Of a stretch of 64,000 nucleotides of DNA, positions 47,967-56,511 are shown one piece after another. The DNA comes from Sphingomonas sp. IW22 (GTDB lineage: Bacteria; Pseudomonadota; Alphaproteobacteria; Sphingomonadales; Sphingomonadaceae): the NCBI RefSeq assembly GCF_041321155.1, contig NZ_JBGGWB010000003.1, positions 186,001 through 250,000 of the forward strand, written 5' to 3'. The position numbers were made by a program, and so were the translations under genes. The notes under the pieces were generated by a model. The model worked only from the letters and a program-made list of their open reading frames with translations. It did not search any database and was not told the DNA's origin. How positions within the stretch are numbered: the first letter of the stretch is position 1; the number at the start of each line of letters is the position of its first letter.

Positions 47967-48332
47967 GCATCACCCATGAAGAAGCGCGGCAATGCTCGCC
48001 CAATGCTGGTTCTCAGGGGTGCTCTCAAGCAAAGGATTTCTGCCAAATTTTAGAATGGTGCCCCACAGTGGACAAAGAGGGGCACTCAGATCATTGGAGA
48101 ATATCGGTTCGGCGCGGTTAATTTTGAGCCGTTTTGCGGATTGTCGGTCAGGAGCCGAATTCGCCACGCTCGCGTCGAACGATCCGGGACGTAATCAAGG
48201 CGCTGGAAGCCGGCCGACTCGCGGTGGACCGGGTGTCCCTCCTAGAAAGGACCATGACCCGATGGACCGCACACGTGATCGCTGTTGCCCGCAGCAACTC
48301 CATGGCGTTCCTTGACGAACTGGAGAAGTCCG
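47967..48332. other. Interval holding repeat copy B and a weak ORF
   Basis: Mostly the 64-bp direct repeat with its flanks. A + strand frame from a TTG at 48134 to the stop at 48349 (ending FLDELEKSDGRNV) might be a decayed small gene; an internal ATG at 48254 exists. No ribosome site supports either. Confidence 0.3.
48055..48118 (+). repeat. 64-bp direct repeat, copy B
   Basis: Same orientation as copy A at 45691-45754, with two mismatches. Here the left-end inverted repeat is longer, GTGCCCC ... GGGGCAC. The two copies bracket the whole hipBA module plus its trailing small ORF. Confidence 0.95.
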
Positions 48333-48635
48333 ATGGCCGCAATGTCTAGCGCCAGCGCGCTGCGCTTCCGGCAACACCCAAGTCATCTGATGGCCAGCGT
48401 TGCCGCTGGAATTGCCGCGGAGATCGCGGCCGACTCCGATGCCGTCCCGGCGTCCGTCCTCGCCAAGGCGAAGGACTGGTCGGCCCCGTCCGCGGCGGGC
48501 ATCCACATCATGGGGCATGAGACGCGGCACACTGGATGGCGCCATGTTCGACGATGCTGCCGACTGATCGGAAGACACACGCATGACCCAGCCGCTTCGT
48601 GCCTACATCTATGCCCGTGTTTCGAACGACGATGA
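48333..48635 (+). CDS. Possible small protein before the recombinase remnant
   Basis: The frame starts MAAMSSASALRFRQHPSHLM and is Ala-rich. Its last part runs into the next gene in another frame and becomes Cys/Arg-rich, so the natural end may have been lost. It may be a small gene that accompanied the recombinase before decay. Support is weak. Confidence 0.3.
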   Translation: MAAMSSASALRFRQHPSHLMASVAAGIAAEIAADSDAVPASVLAKAKDWSAPSAAGIHIMGHETRHTGWRHVRRCCRLIGRHTHDPAASCLHLCPCFERR

Positions 48636-49281
48636 GGACGGCAACAACGCCTCCGGCGTGGCCCAGCGTGCGGGTGCCGCGACTTGCCCCAGCAAGGCGA
48701 TCCGCGAAGACGCACTCGACAGCATTGTTCTCAACGGACTGCTCGGCCGCGTTCTGCAGCCCGACCGGTTGAAGGTGTTGCTGGCGGATGTCCTCGATCG
48801 CTCGGACGATGCCGAGAAGCGCCGCAAGGACGATCTCGACCGCGTCCGCCGCGAGCGGATCGCTGCTGAAGCCCGGTTGCGCCGTCTTCTGGAACTCGTC
48901 GAAGAAGGGTTGATGAGCCCCCGCGACCCGATCTTCGCCGACAAGCTCGCCGAGGGCCGCGCCTCGATCACGGCTTTGACCGAAACCGAGCGCAGCCTGC
49001 AGACGCAGCTCGGTGCTCGCACGCACGTCATCGACGACGCCGCGGTCGAGCGGTTTGGCGCGATGCTCCGCGCCGAGATCCTGAACGAGAACGCGGAGCT
49101 AAGGCGCTCATACGTGCAGATGCTGATCGGCGACGTGTCGGTCAACGACAACGAGATCGTCATCGCCGGCTCCACGGCCGTGCTCGAAGCTGCTGCGATC
49201 AGAGGTGATATGACCGGCGCAACCGCGGTTCGCGGTTTTGACCGGAAATGGTGCCGCTTACAGGATGCGTGCCGGGTTTGA
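48583..49281 (+). pseudogene. Large serine recombinase with internal in-frame deletion
   Basis: The first 20 residues, MTQPLRAYIYARVSNDDEDG, are the start of a serine recombinase, with Ser14 the likely nucleophile. From about residue 35 the sequence jumps to the far C-terminal part: ALDSIVLNGLLGRVLQPDRL followed by coiled-coil and the typical tail. The rest of the catalytic domain, the recombinase domain and most of the zinc ribbon are missing. 232 residues remain of an expected 500 or more. It cannot catalyse recombination, though the frame is intact. Confidence 0.8.
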
Positions 49282-49394
49282 GATCGACTGATGCGCGGGG
49301 TTGTTCTGAATCCCATGGAACGTCGAGTGTCGCTTCAACGGCTGCGTCCGAGGACGATGCCGGTGAGCCTGCTGTGGTATGATCAGGCTTGGTC

Positions 49395-49586
49395 ATGTGC
49401 GGAGGCTCCGGGATCGTGGATCAGCATGCGGGACGGTGCGATGGTGATGGGACGGACGAGTCGTGCCCCATTTGCCGGGGCGAAGAACTCGACTCAGACT
49501 TCCTCTCAATGATTGAGCTCGCAGCGGCTCAGCCGGGGAAGGCGATGACCTTCGAAGAGGCGATTGAGTGGCTGCGCAACCTGTGA
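49395..49586 (+). CDS. Small Cys-rich protein, unknown
   Basis: 63 residues. The N-terminal half contains CGGSG and CPIC motifs resembling one zinc-binding loop pair of DnaJ-type fingers; the C-terminal half is a short helical segment (MTFEEAIEWLRNL). The ribosome site is weak. Its stop codon abuts the stop of the convergent resolvase gene with no base between them. Confidence 0.45.
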   Translation: MCGGSGIVDQHAGRCDGDGTDESCPICRGEELDSDFLSMIELAAAQPGKAMTFEEAIEWLRNL

Positions 49587-50144
49587 TCAGGCGGCGAGCA
49601 GTCGGTAGACCGATGCACGCCCGATCTTGAGGCGCTTGGCGATCTGGGTGGCCCCCATCCCCTCAGCACGAAGATCGCGCACAGCGTCCGGGCTAATCGT
49701 CGCGGGACGGCCCTTGTAGACATTGCCACGCTGCTTCGCGGCTTCGATCCCCCGGCGCTGCCTCGCCTTGATGAAGTGCTTCTCCATCATCCCCACCAGT
49801 CCGAACACGGTCAGCATCACCTCGGCCATGATATCGCTGCCGTCGAGCGTGATGGCCGGGTCATTGATCCGCAGCACGGCCTTCTTCTCAATGACGCGCT
49901 TGGCGATCGTCAGCAGGTCGCCGGTATCTCTGGCAAGCCTGTCCGGGTGAAGAGCCAATAGGGTGTCGCCCTCATCGAGCAGGCGCAGGGCTGCTTCGAG
50001 TTGATCTCGCCCGGTGAGCTTCGAGCCGTTGCCGATATCGACAAACACGACGACCGCACCGAGCTTCTCCAACATGATCTTCTGGCTGGTGGCGTCCTGC
50101 CCCTGATCGGTGCTGATCCGTGCGTAGCCCAGCGTCTTGCCCAT
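49587..50144 (-). CDS. Serine resolvase/invertase family site-specific recombinase
   Basis: 185 residues, a complete small serine recombinase. Catalytic Ser11 is in GYARISTDQGQD. The conserved Arg-containing segment LALHPDRLARDTGDL and the long E-helix (MAEVMLTVFGLVGMMEKHFI) are present, and a C-terminal helix-turn-helix ends with ATQIAKRLKIGRASVYRLL. The start at 50144 follows GAGGG; another ATG four codons upstream is possible. It resembles Tn3-type resolvases, but no transposase accompanies it. Confidence 0.9.
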   Translation of the reverse strand: MGKTLGYARISTDQGQDATSQKIMLEKLGAVVVFVDIGNGSKLTGRDQLEAALRLLDEGDTLLALHPDRLARDTGDLLTIAKRVIEKKAVLRINDPAITLDGSDIMAEVMLTVFGLVGMMEKHFIKARQRRGIEAAKQRGNVYKGRPATISPDAVRDLRAEGMGATQIAKRLKIGRASVYRLLAA

Positions 50145-50373
50145 GGTGGCCCTCATCGTCTCGTATGGCTTTAAGACCGGCTCGCTCCAGCCGTCTCTGA
50201 AGTCAAATTCCACGCGCTTGAGACGAATATCTGGCTCAGGAATCGTGCTGTATCTGGTTGCCCTATCGAGGCGGGTATGACCGAGGTGGCGCGCAGCCCA
50301 ACGCTGCATTGAGCGGATGTGGCGACGGTTAGGCCGACAGTTGGAGGCAGCGCCTTGTTGGTCGCATCTATGC

Positions 50374-50715
50374 CTACGCTGCTGCCCTGCACAAGGTCTT
50401 GTCGATGGTGCTGAGGGGCAAACGGTTGATGATGGCGAGCCTGTCGTTTCGCTCCATGGGGAGCCATCGAGTGCAGGCGATGGGGTCACCGGCGATGACG
50501 ACGTGGGCTGGTGCGCCGTGCTCACCGGCATACCAGCCCGGATAGACTGCCAGAAAACCGAAGTTCGCGCAGGCCGCTTCGAGACAGGCGGCATCCCCGA
50601 TCCGCTCGACGTTTACCCCAACGCCATTGAGGCCGAAGCTCGCACGGTGCTCATCGCCGGTCAGCATGAGGTCGATGAGCCCGGGGCAGTCAGTGAGCGG
50701 GATGGGCGTGAGCAT
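50374..50715 (-). CDS. Hypothetical protein, 113 residues
   Basis: The protein reads MLTPIPLTDCPGLIDLMLTG and continues with VNVERIGDAACLEAACANFG and a Trp/Tyr-rich part. It has even codon composition and no signal or membrane segment. An ATG further upstream (50814) would overlap the divergent gene with a good ribosome site, so the inner start was preferred. No family is recognised. Confidence 0.5.
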   Translation of the reverse strand: MLTPIPLTDCPGLIDLMLTGDEHRASFGLNGVGVNVERIGDAACLEAACANFGFLAVYPGWYAGEHGAPAHVVIAGDPIACTRWLPMERNDRLAIINRLPLSTIDKTLCRAAA

Positions 50716-50792
50716 GCTGGTATTTATGAGCCGACCTCGCCCGTTTATCCTCGGCGCGACTGCTGCATCATAATGCGCCGGAAGGAGGTGCC

Positions 50793-51137
50793 ATGTCGCG
50801 AACCCCGCCGTCATCAGGACGGGCTATCAACCGAGCACCGGTCCCGATTTATGCCTTCGAGAAGAACGAAGGTTCCGTGTCGAGCACCTTCAATGGGAGG
50901 ATCATCCATCGCGTGCCGATCCGCCTTGCGTTGTGGTCGGGCGACATCATCGACGCGGTGCGCTACGCGGGCCGATATTGGCCGATCTACCCAGCCGAGA
51001 CCTTCACCGAGAAGATGGGCCAATGGGTCAATGAGCGCGATACGCTCTATGGCCATGATCATAGCCCGTTGAAGCTGCCGCTCGCACACTCCTACCTATT
51101 CGACAGCGATACGCCCCGAGGCTCCTACGACTGGTAA
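50793..51137 (+). CDS. Hypothetical protein, 114 residues
   Basis: Starts MSRTPPSSGRAINRAPVP behind a very strong GGAGGTG ribosome site. The product is rich in aromatic residues (YAGRYWPIYPAETF) with a charged middle and no membrane segment. It is divergent from the - strand hypothetical gene. No family is recognised; the good ribosome site makes it a likely real gene. Confidence 0.65.
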   Translation: MSRTPPSSGRAINRAPVPIYAFEKNEGSVSSTFNGRIIHRVPIRLALWSGDIIDAVRYAGRYWPIYPAETFTEKMGQWVNERDTLYGHDHSPLKLPLAHSYLFDSDTPRGSYDW

Positions 51138-51337
51138 GTGTCAGCCGCTCAGCCCCATTTCGCTTTCAACTGCTTTGGGAACCGTTTCCCCAACCCTCAG
51201 TCGAGATGATTTCCGAACACGGTGTCCCGCCAACCATGCTCAATGAAGGCCACCCATGTTTGCGGAATAGGGGCGGTAGAGTCGATGGAGGGGCAAAAAG
51301 CTGGCCTAAATACCCTGTATTAATCGGGAGGAAGAGC

Positions 51338-51916
51338 ATGGGCTGGCGGCATTATAAAGTGCGGCAATCAGGAGATTGCGAGGTTCTAAAGGACGGCGAG
51401 CCATCCCTTGTCCGCTTCGACATAGGTATCGTTGAGACGGGACGCACCCGCGTCTTCGCCGGTCACTTTGTGCGGCTCTCGCTTACCGATGGACGGCAGA
51501 TAACGGGCGAGGATGAGCGATCCCTACGCGCCGCACTATGGCGGCTGGCTCGAAACCTGACTCCGCTGTGGCTCACAATCAACTGCGTCGGCCTGAACGC
51601 CGAGTTCACTGAAAGTGGGCTCAGTGTCGATACTGGTTGGGGCTACTGGGGACCACACAGCGAGCCGATGCACATGATGGCCCCACTGCCTGAACGAGAG
51701 GAGGGGCACGATCTGGACCGCCTGATCAAAGAAGCTGTCGATGGGATGGAGATTGCCATCAAGCTGACGCTCCAATCGGCTCCCGGTCAGCCCGCGCACG
51801 CAGCGCCTCGTAAAGCTGGGCAGGGCCGAGCAGCACCTCCTTCAGGCCATCGCGCACCTTCTGCGAGTCGAGGGCCTGCTTACTTAGTGAAGAGTGAGCC
51901 TCGAACGCCTCAATGA
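51338..51916 (+). CDS. Hypothetical protein whose 3' end overlaps hsdR
   Basis: 192 residues from an ATG with a GGGAGGAAG site. The first 145 or so look like a folded beta-rich domain (WRHYKVRQSGDCEVL, then GYWGPHSEPMHMM). The last 50 are Pro/Ala/Arg-rich and are read antisense to the end of hsdR. The 158-base convergent overlap suggests the original gene lost its own end when the restriction locus arrived. No function is recognised. Confidence 0.6.
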   Translation: MGWRHYKVRQSGDCEVLKDGEPSLVRFDIGIVETGRTRVFAGHFVRLSLTDGRQITGEDERSLRAALWRLARNLTPLWLTINCVGLNAEFTESGLSVDTGWGYWGPHSEPMHMMAPLPEREEGHDLDRLIKEAVDGMEIAIKLTLQSAPGQPAHAAPRKAGQGRAAPPSGHRAPSASRGPAYLVKSEPRTPQ

Positions 51917-54887
51917 TCGCGTTCATCAACTCGTCCTTGAGCGTGGGCGAGTTGGCAAACTGCGCTTCAGTGTTGTTCGCCGCCTGCGTAACCAGCGCGT
52001 CAGATTCGAGCATCTTGTCGCGCAGGGTAGTGACGTAGCTCAGTTGATCGCCATCGGTCGTGTCAGCGCCGAACAAATCGTTCACGCGCTCAATGATCTC
52101 GGCGAGCAGCGCCTTGTCTTTCTCCTGCACCGACCCGGAACCGACCTCGGTCATGGGCTTGAGCTTGCTCTCATCACGACCTGCCACGTCGAGGCGCCGC
52201 TGCCCCTCATCTTTGAGGCTGTGGTGCGTCAGCACGACTTTGGACAGGTCCACGCCCTCGCGTTCGCGACCGAACTCCAGCAACGGGACCAGCCGCTTAT
52301 AGAACAGGAAGCGCTTCTCAACCGCGCTGCTGCCGTAGTCGAAAATCTGCGAGAGGAAGCTGTATGCGCGCTGGTATGCCGCCATGTCGTTCTTGAACAG
52401 AACCAGCGCGTTGATCTCATCCTGAGCGTCCGACGCGCCGTCATCGTCGTTACGCTCTCGTGCGCTCCGCAGGCGTTCCTGCGCAGCTTTGTAGCGCTTG
52501 AGCAGGCGGTCAGCGACAGGCTCGATGGCAGCGATGAGATCACCCTGCTTGGCGCGGGGGTTCATCTCGACCGCAGCGACACGCTCGACCTCAAAATCAT
52601 CGTAGTGGCCGCTGGCGTCGAGCTTGCCCTTGAGATCGAGGACGAGGTTCGGGTCAGTCACGCCCTCAAGTTCGGCGGTGTCATAATAGGTGCGGAAGGC
52701 GGTTAGGATTTCCTCGGACGAGTTCACGAAATCGAGGACGTAGGTGGTGTCCTTGCCGGGGTGAGCACGGTTGAGGCGCGATAGCGTCTGCACCGCTTGA
52801 ATACCCGCAAGCCGTCGATCGACATACATGCCGCACAGCAGCGGCTGATCGAAGCCGGTCTGGAACTTGTTGGCGACCAGCAGGAGGTGGAAATCCGCGC
52901 CTGCGAACGCATCACGAATGTCACGGCCCTTGAGGCCCGGATTCAGCGAGGCGCTGCCCTCAGTGACCGGCTCGTCGCTCGACTCAGGATCGTTCACCTC
53001 ACCAGAGAAGGCGACCAGCGTGCCAAGGCCGTAGCCCTGCGACTTGATGTAACCGTCGATTGCCTTCTTCCAGCGCACGGCCTCTACCCGACTTCCCAGC
53101 ACGACCATGGCCTTGGCTTTGCCATCGAGCAGCGGCTCGACGTTTTCGCGGAAGTGCTCAACGACGATCTGCACCTTCTGGGCGATGTTGTAGGGGTGGA
53201 GGCGCACCCAGCGCATGATGCCCTTGAGCGCGGTGCTGCGCTCGACCTGCTGATCGTCCCATTCCTGTCCCTCATTGGCGAGGCGGAAGGCGAGCCGGTA
53301 GGGCGTGTAGTTCTTGAGCACGTCGAGGATGAAGCCCTCCTCAATCGCCTGTCTCATTGAGTAGACGTGGAAGGCGGACGGCAGATTGCTGGGGCCGGAT
53401 GGCTGATCGGGCTCCGGCTTGCGCCCGAACAGTTCAAGCGTCTTGCCCTTTGGCGTGGCGGTGAACGCCACATAGGTGACGCCGCTATCGCCAGCCCGCG
53501 CCGCCATCTGGGCGGTCAGAATATCCTCGGTGCTCGCCTCACCGCCGTCCTGAAGCTCAGCGATCTCCTCGGGGGACAGCAGCTGCTTGAGCTTCTTCGC
53601 CGCCTCGCCGGTCTGGGAGCTATGCGCCTCGTCGGCGATGACGGCGAACCGTTTGCCTTGTGTGGCGGCGAGATCGCGGACGGCTTCAAGCGCGAAGGGA
53701 AAGGTCTGGATGGTGCAGACGATGATCTTCTTGCCCTGCGCCAGCGCGTCGGCAAGCTGGCCGCTCTTGGCCCCACCCTCGCTGCGGATCGTCGCCACCA
53801 CTCCGGTGGTCCGCTCAAACCCGAACAGCGCGTCCTGAAGCTGGGCGTCGATGACGTTGCGATCCGACACGACGATGACGGTGGAGAAGAGCTTCTCGTC
53901 GGCATCGGTGTGGAGGTCGGCGAGGAAATGCGCCGCCCACGCGATCGAGTTGGTCTTGCCGCTACCTGCTGAGTGCTGGATCAGGTATTTGCCGCCTGCC
54001 CCCTCGCTGCGCACGGCCGCGCGCAGCTTCCGGGTGGCATCAAGCTGGTGATAGCGGGGGAAAATGATGCCGGTGATCGCCCGCTTCGCATCACGCTGAG
54101 CAACGAGGTAGCGGCCGATGATCTCCAACCAGCTTTTCCGCTCCCAGATATCTTCCCACAGATACGCCGTGCGGTGCCCGTGCTCATTGAGCGGGTTGCC
54201 CGCGCCGCCTGCATCGCCCTTGTTGAACGGGAGGAAGCGCGTGGTCGGCCCTGCCAGTTTGGTGGTCATGTGGACTTCGCTGTTGCTCACCGCGAAGTGA
54301 ACGAGCGCACCGCTGGGGAAGGTCAGCAGCGGTTCGGAGTTGCCGCCCTTGGGACGGGGCAGGCGGTCGAACCGATATTGGTCGATGGCGTCAGTGATCG
54401 ATTGGGTAAAGTCCGTCTTCAACTCAGCGGTCGCGACGGGAACGCCGTTGAGGAACAGCGCCAGATCGAAGCAGTTCTCGTTCGCCACGGAGTAGCGAAG
54501 CTGGCGCACCACCCTGAGCCGGTTCGCCTGATAGGCCGCGATGATATCAGGGTTCATGCCCATCGCGGGCTTGAACTGGGCCAGCGAGATCATGCCTCGC
54601 ACCCCGACCATCTCGACACCGTGACGGATCACATCCAGCGTGCCGCGAACGTCGATCTGTTTACGCACGCGGTCGAGCAGCGCGCCCTCAGCGCCCGAGC
54701 CGTGACTGCGGCTCAGTGACTCCCACACCTTCGGCTGCGTCTCCTGCACCCACGCAACCAGATCGGGCGCAAACAACGCCCGCTTGCGGTCGTAGAGCGC
54801 GGCGCTGCCGGGTTCGTAGAGCCAGCCATGCTTAGCGAGGTGCGCACAGATTTCGTCCTCGAAACGGACTTCCTTGTGGATGCTCAT
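51759..54887 (-). CDS. hsdR: Type I restriction enzyme R subunit
   Basis: 1042 residues. An N-terminal nuclease domain carries the PD-(D/E)XK core (FDLALFLNGVPVATAELK, with Glu and Lys at 155/157). Superfamily 2 translocase motifs follow: Walker A SAGSGKT at about 306-312, DEAH in VIADEAHSSQTG, and the motif VI region (QTLSRLNRAHPGK). The C-terminus ends shortly after LKEVLLGPAQLYEAL. The ATG overlaps the stop of the gene upstream. All catalytic motifs look intact. Confidence 0.95.
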   Translation of the reverse strand: MSIHKEVRFEDEICAHLAKHGWLYEPGSAALYDRKRALFAPDLVAWVQETQPKVWESLSRSHGSGAEGALLDRVRKQIDVRGTLDVIRHGVEMVGVRGMISLAQFKPAMGMNPDIIAAYQANRLRVVRQLRYSVANENCFDLALFLNGVPVATAELKTDFTQSITDAIDQYRFDRLPRPKGGNSEPLLTFPSGALVHFAVSNSEVHMTTKLAGPTTRFLPFNKGDAGGAGNPLNEHGHRTAYLWEDIWERKSWLEIIGRYLVAQRDAKRAITGIIFPRYHQLDATRKLRAAVRSEGAGGKYLIQHSAGSGKTNSIAWAAHFLADLHTDADEKLFSTVIVVSDRNVIDAQLQDALFGFERTTGVVATIRSEGGAKSGQLADALAQGKKIIVCTIQTFPFALEAVRDLAATQGKRFAVIADEAHSSQTGEAAKKLKQLLSPEEIAELQDGGEASTEDILTAQMAARAGDSGVTYVAFTATPKGKTLELFGRKPEPDQPSGPSNLPSAFHVYSMRQAIEEGFILDVLKNYTPYRLAFRLANEGQEWDDQQVERSTALKGIMRWVRLHPYNIAQKVQIVVEHFRENVEPLLDGKAKAMVVLGSRVEAVRWKKAIDGYIKSQGYGLGTLVAFSGEVNDPESSDEPVTEGSASLNPGLKGRDIRDAFAGADFHLLLVANKFQTGFDQPLLCGMYVDRRLAGIQAVQTLSRLNRAHPGKDTTYVLDFVNSSEEILTAFRTYYDTAELEGVTDPNLVLDLKGKLDASGHYDDFEVERVAAVEMNPRAKQGDLIAAIEPVADRLLKRYKAAQERLRSARERNDDDGASDAQDEINALVLFKNDMAAYQRAYSFLSQIFDYGSSAVEKRFLFYKRLVPLLEFGREREGVDLSKVVLTHHSLKDEGQRRLDVAGRDESKLKPMTEVGSGSVQEKDKALLAEIIERVNDLFGADTTDGDQLSYVTTLRDKMLESDALVTQAANNTEAQFANSPTLKDELMNAIIEAFEAHSSLSKQALDSQKVRDGLKEVLLGPAQLYEALRARADREPIGASA

Positions 54888-55978
54888 CAGCGCTGCCCCG
54901 CCCGCACCTGATTGAGGCGGGGACGCATGACCCGCTCAAGCCGCACCATGGCGTCCACCAGCGCCTGCTGGACCTTCGGCCAGTCCTCGCGGTCGGAGCG
55001 GTAGCCTCCGTCCACCAGCGCACCGATGAGCGTGCCCCGCTGCCGATCATCCCGCTTCCAGATAAGGTCGCCGCCAAACTCGCTCTCTATGGCGGCGCGC
55101 TCGGCTTCCATGCGCAGGAAGAAGCTCTGATTGTCCTCGATCCACAGGTGGACCTGAGAGTCGCTCTGCCGGATGGTGTAGCTGAAGTTGAAGCCCGGAA
55201 CGCCCGCTGAGGCGGATATCCAGTTGTCCTTGGAAGGGCTCCGACCGGCATGTAGCGGCGTCTGCTGAGCGGCGAGCGCGAGCAGGCTCTGCCAGAACTC
55301 GTAGCGTATCTCGTGGCGCTCCACCTTCGCCTTCTGCTCGGCCTGCCGCTTGAGCCCGATCTGCGTCTGGAACTGGGTCGCCTCGGGTAGCGGGATGATT
55401 GGCTGCACGTCGAGCAGCAGGCGACCATCGCCGAGCTTGTAGGGGCTCAGCCGGATGCAACTGATGTCGAGGCCCTGCTCGCGCAGCCACAACACGGTGG
55501 TGGTCAGTTCCTTGCTGAAGGCAGCTGAGGCGAGAATGATGCGAACGCTGCCGCCAAACTCTTCCTGCTCGGCCTCCTGCCAGTTGAGGAAGGCGAGCAG
55601 TGCCGCCTCGGCTTCGTCCCCGCTCTGACCGCAACGACGAAGGTATTGCGTGTGCGCTTCGACTGCCTCAGCGAACGTCATTCGCGCGATCATCGCCCCG
55701 TAGCGGATCGCCTGAAGCTCCATGTGCCCCGCGTCGTCACGCTTGAGTTCGACCACGACGAGGTTCGCCTCGGGATCGAGGCAAAGCAGGTCGATGCGGC
55801 GATTGCTGTCGATCCACCCCCCATACTCATCGGACAATACGAACAGGTCTTCGCCGAGCACCGTGATCTGGTCGCGCAGCATGCGCTGAATGTCCTGACG
55901 CTCGCGCAAGCCCTCAACGTCGAAGCGCGTCGGGTTCGCGGCGGTGAGCTTTCCTTCATTGACTTCGTAGACCGGCAT
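54887..55978 (-). CDS. PD-(D/E)XK nuclease-like / DUF4268 protein inside the type I operon
   Basis: 363 residues. The N-terminal part has the nuclease-like pattern RRIDLLCLDPEANLVVVELK, with Asp63, Glu77 and Lys79 in the D-ExK arrangement, and a following Gln/Tyr helix (MELQAIRYGAMI) as in NucS-like domains. The C-terminal part (from about 215, EIRYEFWQSLLAL) resembles DUF4268. Both ends are coupled: its stop overlaps the hsdR ATG, and its ATG overlaps the stop of the 177-residue gene. It is probably an accessory DNA-binding or cleaving factor of the restriction system. Confidence 0.8.
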   Translation of the reverse strand: MPVYEVNEGKLTAANPTRFDVEGLRERQDIQRMLRDQITVLGEDLFVLSDEYGGWIDSNRRIDLLCLDPEANLVVVELKRDDAGHMELQAIRYGAMIARMTFAEAVEAHTQYLRRCGQSGDEAEAALLAFLNWQEAEQEEFGGSVRIILASAAFSKELTTTVLWLREQGLDISCIRLSPYKLGDGRLLLDVQPIIPLPEATQFQTQIGLKRQAEQKAKVERHEIRYEFWQSLLALAAQQTPLHAGRSPSKDNWISASAGVPGFNFSYTIRQSDSQVHLWIEDNQSFFLRMEAERAAIESEFGGDLIWKRDDRQRGTLIGALVDGGYRSDREDWPKVQQALVDAMVRLERVMRPRLNQVRAGQR

Positions 55979-56511
55979 CAGCCGCGCTTCCTCAGCCCGA
56001 GACGCTCGAACGCAGCCGCAACATCCGACTTCATCGTGAACAGGTTTTCAGGCTCTTTCAGGTCAGCGAGGATACCGGAATAGAACTTGCCGTTACGGTG
56101 ATCGGCGTTGGGTGCAGGCCACAGGTAGAGCGCGCGATCAGCGCACATTGTGCCGAAATGCATATGCCAACTCTGCGCCTTCCACCCCAGCGCCTGAGTC
56201 AGTGCGGTTGAGGTCGAGCCGGGATTGTCGAGCAGCACTTGCACCAGCTTCGCCTCGGTTTCCGTCATCGGCTTGACGGTGAATGCGCGGATGACGCGCT
56301 CGGCTGTGTCGAGCCCGCTCAGTTCGCCAACCAACGCCTCGTGCTCTCTCTGCTCCTGCTGATCCAAGGCATCGATCATGCGCTGTGCCGCCTCGCGCTG
56401 GGCGTCAGTTCCACTGGTGCGCCAGCCTTCCGCATTGGTGCGCATTTGCATGCGGCTCTCAGCGGACGCGGCGGGGATTGCTGCCAGTTGCTTGTCGATG
56501 TTGAGGCTCAT
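55978..56511 (-). CDS. Unknown protein with HTH-like segment inside the type I operon
   Basis: 177 residues. The first half is helical and Gln/Arg-rich with an internal Glu-rich stretch. The middle region (MTETEAKLVQVLLDNPGSTS followed by ALTQALGWKAQSWH) looks like a winged helix-turn-helix. The C-terminal part ends in basic residues. The start overlaps the GIY-YIG gene stop and the stop overlaps the DUF4268 gene. No family name can be given; a DNA-contacting accessory role is inferred from shape and context. Confidence 0.7.
   Translation of the reverse strand: MSLNIDKQLAAIPAASAESRMQMRTNAEGWRTSGTDAQREAAQRMIDALDQQEQREHEALVGELSGLDTAERVIRAFTVKPMTETEAKLVQVLLDNPGSTSTALTQALGWKAQSWHMHFGTMCADRALYLWPAPNADHRNGKFYSGILADLKEPENLFTMKSDVAAAFERLGLRKRG

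Noticed and set aside
50317..51072. + strand ORF of 251 codons covering two hypothetical genes
   Set aside because: It runs antisense to the 50374-50715 gene and out of frame with the 50793-51137 gene, which has a much better ribosome site.
52797..53360. + strand ORFs opposite hsdR (51894-52706, 52797-53360, 53367-53972, 53973-54719)
   Set aside because: Consecutive shadow frames on the opposite strand of hsdR, whose helicase motifs are continuous across the region.
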